Shown: piece after piece, positions 23,068 to 35,284 of the stretch
Layout of the letters: the number at the start of each line of letters is the position of its first letter
Numbering within the stretch: the first letter of the stretch is position 1
From: Liolophura sinensis
Lineage: Eukaryota; Mollusca; Polyplacophora; Chitonida; Chitonidae
Assembly (NCBI RefSeq): GCF_032854445.1
Contig: NC_088299.1
Location: 6,673,001-6,733,000 of the forward strand
Direction: 5' to 3'
DNA length: 60,000 nt
Program-made: the position numbers and the translations under genes
The notes under the pieces: model-generated
Told to the model about the DNA's origin: nothing
Database searches by the model: none
What the model saw: only the letters and a program-made list of their open reading frames with translations

Positions 23068-25962
23068 TCATCGTAGCATTCAGTTGCTAGTCGTAGATAA
23101 ATTCTGCAAGACAGATAACTTCAAACCAGAAAGGAAATGCTAACATCAGCAGTTAAAAACACTACTGGTGACTTCTGAGTGACATAACCGTATACGAGAC
23201 GATTAAATCTCAATTTAATTCCCTGCCTATGGCAGTCACATCAGATTAACGGCAAGAACTAAATAAACAGACTTTTGCAAAAGGCTGGAGATAAACTTGA
23301 TTTGGTCTTAAAACTTAACTTTATACCTCAAGACTTAAAAAAATTACCTTTTTTTCTGAACTTAGAGGCTATTTATGAGATATAAAAAATACTTTTTTCA
23401 GGCTAAATAATGGGAAAGTACTTTTCCTTACAAAATGTAAAATAACACAGCTTAGTGGAGCATCTGGCGTGCGCAGAGCATAAGTAAGAATATTACGTAA
23501 TTAGCTTCTATTAGATGACAACAGTTTCTGGGATAAATGTCTTGGGAACCGAACCATATTGGTATATTATCCCCGGATAGTGTTTTAACAGGCTAAATGT
23601 AGCATCTACTCTACATTCATAAGTAAGCCAAAAGGTCTGCAGAAATTTTGAAAAATAACTAACAAGACATGTTAGCTTTCTTTGTCATTGTGGAACGAAT
23701 AGTTCGATCATCTTACTTCAGTAAAATTGTATACGAGCTAGCCCTTTTAAACATTTAAAGATTAAGTGAAGTTTTTTTGATTACATCAATTTAATTTTTT
23801 CATGATCAAAAAAAAATGACATGAATATGTTACTTTAAAAGTCAAACCAACATATAGTAAAATATATCATATCATATCGCATAATACTTTTATATTACTC
23901 AGCAGTTTGAATACACCATCGCTCATTCGCATGACACTCCAAAGATAAATAAATACAAAATTCAATAACTGTTTCTGGTGAAAGTAAAATGAGATTGAAA
24001 TACTTTTTCGTATGAATTAAATGAAAAGAATACACTGATCTGCATCAAAAATTGAACGCCAAGTCGTCTTGCATTAACAGAATGCACAATACACTATCAG
24101 TATGTGGCAATATCTTGGACCAAATATAAAAAAAAAACCAGTGACTGTTACAGAAATTACGAAAAGAAATACTGTCAAAATACTGTCTAAACGTGAAATA
24201 TTACAAAAAGTATTTCCATAAAACAATTCTTTCTAGAACGGTTAAACTAGAAAATAATTTACTGACATAAGTTATTGATTGTACAAAAATAAATTAAGCG
24301 TGATGCCACACAGTTTGGATGGAACCCCAAATGAGCCAAACACATTTATAAATACTACATAATTATATTAATAATAATCATCACCATAATAATAATAATA
24401 AGTTACACAGCACACAAACACGTCATAAATACATAAATACACACAGGTGCGAGGTTTCTATCCACACATTTCAATAAATCACTTACACATTAAAATAAAT
24501 AACAATAAATAAAGGGTTATTTTTGCTTTTCATAGACGGTGGGAATTAGTCGTATGCATAGTTAGTTTTCAAATATTGGTTACATTCTCTTGCATTAAAA
24601 ATGTAAACATGCTTTGACAATGTTTCAGCGAGTGTTAGTCATCAAATCTCAGCTGTGAAAAAGAAAAACACGCTGATAATTGGTCTGTGTCACGTGACAA
24701 TTGTCTCTTGGAGAATTTGACACGTGGCCACTTAAAGAGATTTCTTTTTTAAAAAATGATAAACGGTGCCGAAAAATAATTCACTCTGGATGACTTTATC
24801 CGATGATGTGAGATTTGACCCCTTCTATATGCCGATGGTTTCACAAAACAATGTGAGTTTCACTCACTAAACCAACGGCTCTGTTAGTAAAAAATAGAAC
24901 AGGAAGAGATGGCCCACGACACATAGACAGGACCCATTCTTAAAGGTCATGGAATGGAAACCATGTGGTTTAGTCTGATGGATAAAGACTAGAGGGTGAT
25001 CACGTATAACAGTATACTACTATGGTCACATTCCATAAGGCCCTCGCCACGGTGAGAAAAAAAAAACTAGTTAAATTTCACTTAGTGAAATGTAGTCATG
25101 TCCCCTACTGAGTTAACGTATGTAGTCTAGTTTCATTGAGGGGGTTAAATCGGTCTAGATGGGAATAAAAGGGACAGTGCGCAACTCAAATGGTATACAC
25201 CAATTGAAATATGAATCATTTTAACGTTGCAAGAAATATATGTGCTGATTCAAGTTGGAAAGTACACATCGAGACATAAGAAATGTATGCTTTGACCCCA
25301 CACAGAAAAAGGTCGATCTAGCGCAGTTTGAGAAGGGCTACACGAGGGGATTAGGAGGTAGAAGTTTATGGACATATTGTCAAGAGGAAATGGAGTGGAA
25401 CTATGATTTAAAGGCAATTGATGGGTGATGAACTCTGCAATTCATGCTTCAGCGAACAAGGAGGATGAACTTGGGTGAAGATATTGGTCCGTTCCCATGG
25501 TGATCAGCGTCCACGTGACGAACAGGGATCTTCTGGGCCGTTCGTTGAATGTGAAAAAAATAGGCAAGCTCATAAAAATGTTCACAACACTAAGATTGTC
25601 GATTTCACAGTAATGTTTCTTTTCTAACGTATATGAAAGTCTGTCAGTTTATATAACATTGCACATAAATAAGCTGCTTTTTTGTTTTTGATCGTAGACC
25701 AACTGTGTTGGTCTTCAGTCTATTTGAGGTTCAGTACATAAGGCTTTGTCTTAGTGTATACATTTGGTTTGAGTTTGTAAGGGGCAGATAAAATCTCAGG
25801 GATCGCTCCGCACTTTCTCCTCATTTGAGCGTGGTCGGTTGAAAGATAAGATAGAGATCTCCTGTCGCACGTGGTTGCTGTGAAATGGAACCAGGGAGGT
25901 TGGAGCACATCTGGTTTTGTTTTGCCACTGCTCGGTGGTCAGTCCACTGATTTCGTCGGTGT
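23068..25962 (-). other. Region downstream of the Scratch stop, possible long 3' UTR
   Basis: AT-rich, free of ORFs longer than about 60 codons except right beside the stop codon, and without SINEs. It contains short A/T runs and an ATA/ATT-rich patch (24360-24510). Its length and lack of mobile elements would fit a long 3' UTR or regulatory flank. No direct evidence separates the two. Confidence 0.3.
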
Positions 25963-26705
25963 CTATGGCCGGTAGCGCTGTCCCCTCATGCACGAGGATT
26001 CTTCGTGCTTGTAGAGATAACTCTTCAGTGCAAATGCCTTCCCACAACGCCCACAGATGTATGGTTTCTCGGTGGAATGCGTCTGTATATGTGCCCGAAG
26101 ATTGGACTTGTCGGCGAATGCTTTGCCGCATTTGGGACAGGCGAATGGCTTTTCCCCGGTGTGGGTGCGAATGTGGCCCTGTAACAGCCATGGTCGGCTG
26201 AAACGCTTGCCACAGTACGGACATTCGCAGCCTTGGTTGTGAGTACGAACGTGCATGCTGTACGCGGGCATGGAGACGTAGACTTTCTCACAGTGCGGAC
26301 ATTTACGAGCTTTCTTATCGTTGACACTACGGTGAGTTTGGCGATGACGTGCCAGGTTGCTCGATGTGCTGTATCTCTTGCCGCAGTCCACACAAACGTG
26401 GGGGTCCGGGGAACCGTGGAGAAAGTCGTCAGTTTCTTCCCCGCAGCTCCCCTGTCGCGCCTCATCCCCAGAGCTCTCTCCACTCTTGTCAAATGAGCCG
26501 TCAGCCTGGTCAAAAAAGGCAACACTGTCTGTTTTGAGAGTTCCTTGACTAATGAGAAAATACAGGAAGGAACTGTGTTCGCTGCAATCTTTGCTACAGT
26601 AATGGGTGGGCGACACATCAAGTCGGCTCTCCGAGGGACTCGAGCAGCTGCTATCGCTGTCAACGTCGTCAGAATGTGTTTCCATGGTTACACTCTCTTC
26701 TCTAT
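25963..26705 (-). CDS. scrt: Scratch zinc-finger repressor, exon 2 (five zinc fingers, stop)
   Basis: Terminal coding exon. It starts after an acceptor ending TTTTGCAG, completes Asp33 (G|AT), and runs [13 protein letters not shown] to a TAG stop, giving 279 residues with exon 1. Residues about 40-134 are acidic and Ser-rich without a recognised fold. Five fingers follow: C137/C140/H153/H157, C168/C171/H184/H188, C194/C197/H210/H214, C222/C225/H238/H242, and a C2HC finger C250/C253/H266/C271. [10 protein letters not shown] and the C2HC last finger mark the Snail superfamily. [23 protein letters not shown] and [15 protein letters not shown] favour Scratch over Snail/Slug, which have other residues there. 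Known Scratch proteins bind CAGGTG-type E-boxes and repress transcription, mainly in neural differentiation; that role is inferred here. All zinc ligands are present, with no frameshift. Confidence 0.93.
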
Positions 26706-28789
26706 CTGCAAAATAGTAAAATAAAACATTCTTTTACAAAGGTTATCGAATAACACCCAAAATAACGGCACTTGATGGCCTACGTAAACGCTGAAGCCAC
26801 GGAAGAGTTCCTGAACAGAAATCCAAATGCTGACTTAGCAAAAAGGGCCTTTTGTACCATTTCTACTGAAGAGGTCCATTTTCTGTGAAAAAGTCTGACC
26901 ACCGTGGAGAGTCATACCCGCGCAGATCCCGTCAACAAATGTAACTATGGCAACGGGGCATGCGAATACTTCAATAAAAGCACTGTGCAGCTGGTGGTAC
27001 TTCTTCAAATACTGGCAACTTCTGAACTGGGATGAACGAAGAACTTGACAATTTGCAAGAAACTATAGTGCAGTGTCCCTTCGTGACGTCAGCATTGCCT
27101 AAATTGCGTAGCAATACGCAATTTCTGTAATATTTGACGCTGCATTTCCGTGGGTCCTAAGTAAATAGACCCGACAGTTAATTGTAAAGGGGGGAAAGTG
27201 AGGGGGAAACTGGGATGACTGAGAACAGATAAGTTCATAAATTGAATGTTGTTACTTAAACAGAAAAAGCGAAATGTTTCAATAGCTAGACAAGTAATTT
27301 AGAAACAACAACGGTATAATACAAGCACGTTCATGCTCTACGAATTTACTGCCCTGGAGCACCGAAAAGCCTTAACACGTCTCTGTTCAGACATGATAAA
27401 GTGGTGAAAGTTGATAATTAGTTTGTCCAGGTTAGACACTCGGGGCTAAAAAAAAAATGACCCTATTCGTCACCCCTTGGCAGATGACCCTAAGTGAGAA
27501 ACCACTGTAGACATGTGTTTTTCTATCCGCTTTTCTTTCATCAGTGCCTGTGTTTAAGTTCGCTTGTCTTCAAGTTTTGCTGGGTTGGGTTGTTCTGTTC
27601 GCTGGTTGACTGGACATCCGGACGGTTCGAAGAGATAGCGCGATGCATTAGACGTGGTTGTTCGACATTCCTTTACACACAGCGCATGAAGAAAGATGGT
27701 TGCGGGTCAGACCCTCCTCTACCATTCAGTTTGTGGACTTGACACTACATGGCCGAGCACTAAATTGCTCTTTCGCGCTTGATCACCTAACCATATGCTT
27801 GCTTATGTCAACTTTTCCTCTGGAACCTTTCACGTTTCGGTTTTCCTCACTGTCCTGAATCAACAAGCACCACGTCTCAGAACATTCGCTGGCAAAGATC
27901 TTAAGAAGTTTACGACAAGAACTTTCCTCACGACTTGGTTCTCAAGAATATAACTACGCCATAACCGGCTGCTGCGTATGACATAACATCATAAAACACG
28001 CACCGAAAGAAGACACTTCACACTTCGTGATAGTGTTAGTCTTCGACTCGCTGAAACACCCTTTCAATTGTTTATAAATTTTTGTTCAAGAGATTTTCTG
28101 TTGAGCGGAGTTTTAGGATTCAGTAAAACCACCGACAACAATTAGTGTCTAAAGGATCTGAAAAATGAAACTATTCTGTTGAGAGTGTCAAAAAGAGAAA
28201 ATATAAAGCAAAAAACACAACGCACCTTTCATGAGAAATCCTTCCAAGGTTAAACGAGCTGACTCGACACTAAGTGAAGTAGAAAGTGTTCACGAACTTA
28301 AAACACATACATGGAACAGAGATCGTCCAACTAACCGAGCGAACTTTCGTCCGATGCCTCTGCTAGAAACGGTCCATCATCGCGCAAACAAAGAAGGTCG
28401 AACGCAGACGTCAGGAAAGCCTTTGGCCATAAAGCGATAGGTAAACAGGTCTTAAATTGCTGTTCCGGTCAGCGCAAGGCTAGCAACTGGACTGCTGGGA
28501 AAAGTTAGACGTTTCTCGGTAGCACACGGTCTAACCCCACGTCTAGCATATGATCTGTCAGTGGCCTTCTTTGTGTAGCGGCTTGTTCCTACTCCAGACG
28601 TGGGATGCGCCTCTGGCTTATGTCCAAGTTAACACGATAGGCGGTCGCACTATCGTCTGCTCCGATTTATCCAGTCTACACCTACGCATTTATGTTTTCT
28701 ATTCAATGACACCTTACGACAAGAACACTCAGGGGAAAGACAAGACATATAAACAGGGGGGAAAATAGTGCAGATTTAGAAAAACTTAC
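26706..28789 (-). other. Intron of the Scratch gene
   Basis: A 2,084-base phase-1 intron with donor GTAAGT at 28789..28784 and a pyrimidine-rich acceptor tract ending TTTTGCAG at 26706. It carries no recognised SINE, MITE or tandem repeat, unlike similar lengths further out. Short ORFs inside it (27494-27858, 28231-28440, 28550-28768) resemble nothing I know and are probably chance. A CAGCTG E-box lies near 26990. Whether the intron holds enhancers cannot be judged from one sequence. Confidence 0.8.
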
Positions 28790-28886
28790 CTTTGTAGTCT
28801 GGAAAGAAGCCAGTGTGTTCTTGTTGCTGATGATGGCTGCTGCCGCTGACATACCGGCGATTCGTTAGGAGAAACACGCGAGGCAT
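28790..28886 (-). CDS. scrt: Scratch zinc-finger repressor, exon 1 (SNAG-like N-terminus)
   Basis: First coding exon, 32 codons plus one base. It opens MPRVFLLTNRRY and ends FPDYK. Snail-superfamily repressors begin with a SNAG peptide (MPRSFLV type) that recruits LSD1-type corepressors in the nucleus. Here Pro2, Arg3, Phe5 and Leu6 are kept, while Val4, Thr8 and Asn9 are unusual and a basic pair follows at 10-11. The exon ends AAAG before a consensus donor, GTAAGT (28789..28784), leaving phase 1, which fits exon 2. The start at 28886 was chosen because a SNAG peptide must be N-terminal and because A stands at -3. An in-frame ATG at 28973 would add 29 residues in front and hide the motif. The exon boundary and phase are seen directly; the SNAG role is inferred from the family. 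No transcript evidence is available. Confidence 0.8.
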
Positions 28887-31800
28887 TATAACATTGATAG
28901 GGTACAGCGGAAGCGCGTGTATCTGACGGGAGGGAGAGTTGGAAAGTGGCGGCAGTGAATGGGACCCTGGCACACAGCGGCGTCACGGTACCCGGAGACG
29001 AGGCGGCAAGGATTGGTGGCAACAAGTGTCAAATGAACAAGGGCGGTTGTTTAGTTATCTGAACTGGTCCATCTTCGACGGTCACCGGGGAATGCTCTTA
29101 TGGTCCTAACTGCCAGATGACTATAGAATCACACCGGGTAGAGAATACGGAAAGGAAGACAGTGGTAGTAGGGAAAACACCAACGGCACATGCTAAACAC
29201 ACAAGGATAGGGTTACGGATGAGCAGGGCACGGGACTGACGAATCGCACGCGCCCAGCAACCCTAGCGGAACAATGAAGTGGGGCCCCTGTCACGGGCTC
29301 ACTCAAACTTGGTTGGCTGGGATGTTCCTCGTCAAACTGACTCTGTGACATCCTCACGTCCCACGAATAGACAGTCGCTAAACAAGCCATAAATTATCAT
29401 AAATTATCCAGACAACTTGGACCTGCCAATTCGAAAAACAGATTCTTGTGGCGAAACTTTTTTTCTGCTTTCCTCTACACGATACTGCCGCAACTTTTTT
29501 GTTCAAGAAACTTACAACAACTGTATATGACGTTAACAGGGTACTTATTATTATTATTACTATTACTAAGAGTCAGGCATTTGTCTGTGTACTCCTAATA
29601 AATTTATTATTATTAAAATCTCGACTATTTGCAGATACTTTCATGAAGTTTAATACAAATCTGCTATAATTCGATATAATATGTATACATACATATAAAC
29701 TTTTTGGGGGTGAGCAGTTTGCAAATATTTCAATGGGTTTACTTTTCTTTTTTGCAGTTCAGTTGTAGCAGAAAATGCAGATTGCAGTGACTTTAAGTTT
29801 TATCATGATGCCGTAGCATGAGATTAATTTGGGGTGATCCACATTTAGATCAATAACAGGAAAACTTTCCCTTCCAGCGATGTCAGGGACTGTGTATGAT
29901 TCTTCTGAACTGATCAACTGTGGTCTGATTTCGAGGGATGGACAGCGACAAGCAACCAAGTCTGGGGCGTAAGTCTTGGCACCGGGGCCTTACAGGATTT
30001 GTTTGTTTACAGAGTGTCCAGCGCCTAACTAGTCGGTTGTTGTTATGTTTTCGTTACGCAATGCCCGAATATGGCCAAGCCTGAGTCTCAGTACGTGAGG
30101 GCCCTTGTCAGCGTGAGCTGCTGTCAGTGAGACATTTTTTGTGTGTGCGGGATTTTTTTAACGAAGGACCTCGGGTATAATAGTTAAGCCATCCTAATGT
30201 AAACGCCGTGTCTACCATTCACTGCCAGGCTCCATTAAGAAATCGTTTACTTTCTTTTTCATGATTTACCCACTCTTGAAAATCAACGTGGCGAAAAACG
30301 AGCACTGGGTCGAATTTTAATTGGCGAAGAAGTAGTGTAAGGGAGAAGTGTGTGGGGTGGCAGGAGTTAGCGAGCGGGAGGGGGTGGGGTGGTTTTGTGG
30401 TTTTAAAGGTGGATGTACATACAGATGGCTGAAACGGTTAGGTCAAATCACATTGCAAGCAGCCCCTGTAGTCTTTGAACATGACATGCGAACAACCCGT
30501 TGTAGTAACAGGGACTTAATATTAAATTACGTCCTTGAAACATTTCGGCATCTGTTTGTAGATCTCCCTGGGATGTAAACAGCACTACGGGACGGTGGTT
30601 TTCTCTCGGCTGCCGGCAATGGACAGCGGAGTCGGCAGAGACAGGCTGGTGGTAAATGGTTTCATCACTCTCCCCAGCAGTTTGAAGCAAACCATATGGA
30701 CCGACACGACTGATTTACCTTGGGGGAGACTGAATAGAACGTCTACCAGCCCCACGATATTCCCCAACCTTTACACCAAGCTCTGGTCGTTTTCGTTTTC
30801 CATCCCCAGATGCCATCCCCGATCCGTTAACCCAAACATCTTCTACTTCCCGAACCCTGAACTTGAAAAGTAAAAGTTTTACATAACCTTCTGGCAGCAG
30901 CGAAAGTACACTTTCTGACGCATACGTTTGATACAAACTTGAAGTCCGCAGTAGTCGAAGACGTGTGTGTAGCAATTCAAGTAGTTACGGCGCAGGGCTG
31001 CAGAGCGCCCATGTGGTCAGTGTATACTCTCTTCTGCCATACATGTGTGTCGGGGTGTGATACAGGTGATCCAAACGCCCACATTCTGACACGTGTCTAA
31101 ACTGCCAGGTTCCACACACCATGTCATTTATACACATCATTTAAAGCTTCCAGTTCACGAATAGTGAATTAAATATGCTTTAATTAAAACACTACGAATG
31201 ATGTTAAATCTGGGAAACTTACAAAAACAGACAAACTTTAATGATAACGTTTATATACTTTTAACACATATATTTGTGAAGCATTCTACTCCCAATAACG
31301 ATTTATATGTTCTAACAAGATTGGCTCCCCAAATATACAGATAATACAGTCAAATACAGAGCTCAAAGTAGTAGGCCTACAGATAAATTTTCTAGCCATT
31401 TTGGTGGTAATCAATTTCGCACTACAGCGTATTTCAGCATCGCTTGTGAAACAGCAAAAAATAATCATCCTAAGCAAAAAGTATAATAAAACAAATCCCG
31501 ACCATTTCAAGTGAAAAGATGGAGGGTGCGGAAAAACGAAAATGACATTTTTCTGTAAAAGTGTACATTAGTACATTAGAAATTAGCAAGCTGGTTCGTT
31601 TCTGAGAAAAACTTGACAAGCAGAAAATGAACAGCAGACGCGAACTGTCTTGTCCCGTGTGTGGATGGTAAGAGGGAACGCCCAGCTCTTAATGCTAAGT
31701 CAGTGGAGGCAGTTGAGGTGGCAGATGAGATCTTGAAGACTGCCTTGAGATTCCGAGCCCATCCGAGCCGAAACTTTGGGTTACCACGGACTCATCTCGG

Positions 31801-34690
31801 CAGAATCAAAACACACTGGCGTGCTTTCACGTACAGCTAAGCGAGGCCTCCCCTTCATGACGTGTATAGCCTACCCAGGAATTTACATGTTAAAAAAGCT
31901 CTTCCTTTTTTTTTTTACCCCTTTCACACAGATTTTGGGGAGATAGGCAATTGGAACGTGAGCGTGGCAGGCCGAGCCTACAGTCACACGAGGCCGTTCA
32001 TTGCAGTGGAAGCCCATGAAGCTGGTAGAACTTCTGACTCTGTCGCTGTCGCGTGCCGTCAGCCCTGAAGTCTGTTGAAACCTGAACCCCCGGGCCCTGG
32101 ATAAAGAAGAGACCCGGGAGCGCGGCTGTGGTGTTTGGTATGTGGACTATCAGCTGGTCTCGGACTTGGGATGCCAGGAGTAAAGAGCTTCATGATTGTC
32201 AACGGCTGTCGCATGTTAAATGACATACCGCAAGCTCGAGCATCTTGATGGAAACGATTAAAATGCGGCCCCGGACTTTGATTATCTCTGACTCCCCGGA
32301 CTTTCCTCAAGATGGGACCACTCAGATTATCATCCTTTAATCTAAGCCATGAACAACCGCTTCGTAAATGACAAAATCTTGAGCTAATGCAGACGGCACA
32401 TCCGTGGGTAAAAAAAGCCACACGTAAAACTTCTCCATTGGATTATCTGTTTTTAAAAAGACATTAAAAGCTTCAAGATCAGTTTTCCTTGTAAAATAAA
32501 GCCAAAAAAGACAGAAATCTTTTGCATTTAAAACGAAAAGAGACTACGGAGTTTAAGATGACGTATGAATAAAGTGCATGCTGATACGTTTCGGAGTTTA
32601 ACTCTTTAATCCAACCCTCTTGGATGCATATTTGATTGTTTTAATCCATTCTGATAATACTGGGATTTTCTGTTTCTTTTGTCATCAAAATAGAGATCTA
32701 TATTCCTAGACAGGCTTTCACAAGGGATAAATTCATTAATTGTAGCAATATGCATTTATTCTCATTTTCCTTAAAGTATTTCATTGCGTCACTTTTGGGC
32801 GCAACCCGGGGTGTCTCATCTCAGGAGACTTTATGAACCTTTAAAGTATAAACAAACGATACGCTAACTTCAAAGTTTAGCCATAACTCTTTGGGTAATC
32901 CCAAAACCTTGAAACACAACACTTGTGAAGAAAATTTAAACTTTAGTGGGCAGAGGCCACCACATTGAGATAGTTCAGTTTAAACACAACGCTGTCTTCA
33001 ATCACATTCCGAAGTCTGCCCGTGTTTATTACGCTGACGTTTGGCGTGATAAAATAGAGTTTTATTTACAATTTTTGAGAGAACTCGTGTTCATGGCGTG
33101 GTCTAGGGCTAACCGGGCAGCACTCAAACCTGTTGAAGAGCTGCCCGTGACTCACAGTCACGTGGTCGCCTCTCATGGTCTCTCTTTTACAAGAGTGACC
33201 AATAAGATGGTGGAGATAACCATGGGTTGGTCTGTTGTAACAGCTGGCTATCTCGATCTTGTCCAGCAAAGTGTTTCGCCAGTGGTTCCCCAGGCGTATC
33301 TCATGTCACCCTAGCCACAGACAAAGAGAGTGGTGGGAGAAAATCTGGACCAAGCCTCAAGATGTAGTGTCTTAAAAGATTTCTCTTTCGGGAACCGCCA
33401 CTTGGATTTTCTCATAAAATAGTAAAAATCATAAAACAAAGCAACAGGGCCTACCATAAAAGCAATTTTTAGATTGATTAGTTTTACTATTCTCGCTCTA
33501 TTCTCTGCAAAGTACTCGGCATTGATCGTCTCAACTCTTGAGATCATTTCACCCCTTCCATCACGAAATTCAAGATCTCTTATAAAAGGTTTTCCTTCAA
33601 TTACTGCTCTGCATTGATAGTAGGAAAGCCTGACACAAATTGCTCCTGATCGACAGAACTGGTCACGTCTGTATTACCTCTGAAGTCTGCTCTGTTTTAT
33701 TCTGCATGGTTTCACCAGTTTACAAGGTGCATTGCATTTAGACCTGCACACATGGAGCAATGTCTAATTATTTATCCGATTGACATTTTACGTACCCAGG
33801 AACATGGAGTAATACACCTTCATGTCGTAGCTTTTTTGTTTTTATACTTACCATGTTACTGTTTGCTGTGGGTTAATGTGAGAAAACATCATATTATGTG
33901 CAAAGTAATATGAATTCTTTGCACAGTTGTTACTATATTGCCTTTCACCCATCTGCGATTTAAATTTTTGGACATCACCGGGGAGGGTGGCTGAGCGTAT
34001 TTTACAGGTAGCTATATCCACCAGTGTTACACTTAATTCTGATGGTTGACCCTATACTTAATCATGGGGTCGATATAAAATGGCGTCATTTTGTACCCGA
34101 GAGTAAAGTTAACATTTAGAGACATATCAAATTTAAAAATAAGCCATTAAGAATCGAAGTTTGGATGCATGGAAAATTAAACTTTCGTTTCCCATCACCT
34201 TAAAACATGGGACCACATGGTTTACATTTGGCTCATGTGAATAAGTGGAGATAGCAATACAAAAGTTAAGTTAAAAGTCTTATCGTTAAGACCATATCCA
34301 TAAACATCTAACATACCTTTTTCGGCTTAAAATAATAAAACAAGGAACCGTTTTCGCCTTGAGACGTTTACGGCCTCCAAAGAGAAGGGTATTTCGTAAA
34401 CATGACAGGAAACGCAACATTAGCCAGTAGAACTGTCAAGCTGTTGAACACTACATGGTTGATGCAAAGGACGCTCTTCCTTGTTTACTCGTTTTTATGG
34501 GAGATAATATTTCAGACAAAGCAGCTTTAAATACACTAGTTTCTACAAGAAACAACCGTTTGTCAAAACGTGAAGTTGAGAGATTTTATCAGTCTCGTTT
34601 TGGAACCGAAGGATCCCTGAGTCGTGGCTCAGTGACTGCAAACAAGAAAAACACACGCATGTATGCAGGAGCAAATAAGACATGATTGAC
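28887..34690. other. Repeat-free flank upstream of Scratch
   Basis: This should contain the 5' UTR and promoter of Scratch. I see no convincing TATA box; an AT-rich patch (29391-29410) is the nearest candidate. An ATG at 29025 opens another frame that overlaps exon 1 and would act as an upstream ORF if transcribed. A CAGGTG E-box, the preferred Snail/Scratch site, lies at 31063-31068, but one hexamer is expected by chance. Short ORFs at 30348-30975, 32059-32421 and 32946-33314 have no recognisable domains. No SINE or MITE is recognised. Confidence 0.4.
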
Positions 34691-34714
34691 TGATAGAAAC
34701 AGACTGAAAGAATG

Positions 34715-34850
34715 CACAGGGGTGGGTGCGTGTGCGTGCGGATGGACAAACGGATGTGTGCGTGTGTATGCGGGGGTATGCGTGCAGATGGATTGTGTTG
34801 GGTGGTTGCGTGTGAGTGTATTCGGGGTGTGTGTGCAAATGGATGGAAGG
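34715..34850. repeat. GT/GC-rich degenerate tandem stretch
   Basis: TGCGTGTGCGTGCGGATGGA-like units recur about three times with drift (GATGTGTGCGTGTGTATGCG). It gives chance ORFs on both strands (Cys/Gly-rich and His/Thr-rich). Confidence 0.75.
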
Positions 34851-35000
34851 ATTTCAAATTATCTAACAAGTTGAATTTTTTTAAATTCGTGAAAATATTT
34901 AATCCACTAAAGGATCTCAGCTAATTACTTGTGCATTTCATTTTAGAAAATTGTCCCTTTTTATCACAGTAGCTCAGCTCTCTTTGTGGTTCAAGCAAAA

Positions 35001-35275
35001 ATTTATTTATTTTTTTATTTGATTGCTGCTTTACGCCATACTCAAGAATGTTTCACTTATACGACAGCGGCCAGCATGAGGATGAGAGGAAACCGGGCAC
35101 AGCCCGGGGGAAACCCATGACGATCCGCAGGTTGCTAGAAGACCCTCCTACGTACGGCCGGAGATGAAGCCAGCATAAGCTGGACTTGAACTCACCGAGG
35201 CTGAATTGGTGAAAGGCTCCTGGGTCATTACGCTGCGCTTGTGCACTAACCGACTGAGCCACTTGGGCCATCTTA
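35001..35275 (-). mobile_element. Type A SINE, full length with target duplication
   Basis: The tail starts at 35001. The body shows GTTTCACTTATACGACAGCG, GGGCACAGCCCGG and CATAAGCTGGACTTGAACTC. The head (minus strand) is GGCCCAAGTGGCTCAGTCGG with a proper A box. AAGCAAAAA occurs on both sides (34993-35001 and 35276-35284), a target-site duplication consistent with LINE-assisted insertion. It is the first SINE seen after the Scratch island. Confidence 0.92.
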
Positions 35276-35284
35276 AAGCAAAAA

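Noticed and set aside
26025-26663. A 212-codon ORF in another minus-strand frame over Scratch exon 2, plus several plus-strand ORFs
   Set aside because: They overlap the zinc-finger frame, have no domain of their own, and are explained by the higher GC content and codon bias of a real exon.
28786-29025. A 79-codon minus-strand ORF overlapping exon 1
   Set aside because: It is out of frame with the SNAG exon and has no recognisable features. Kept only as a possible upstream ORF.
34629-34874. His/Thr-rich and Cys/Gly-rich ORFs
   Set aside because: Opposite-strand readings of a GT-rich low-complexity stretch.
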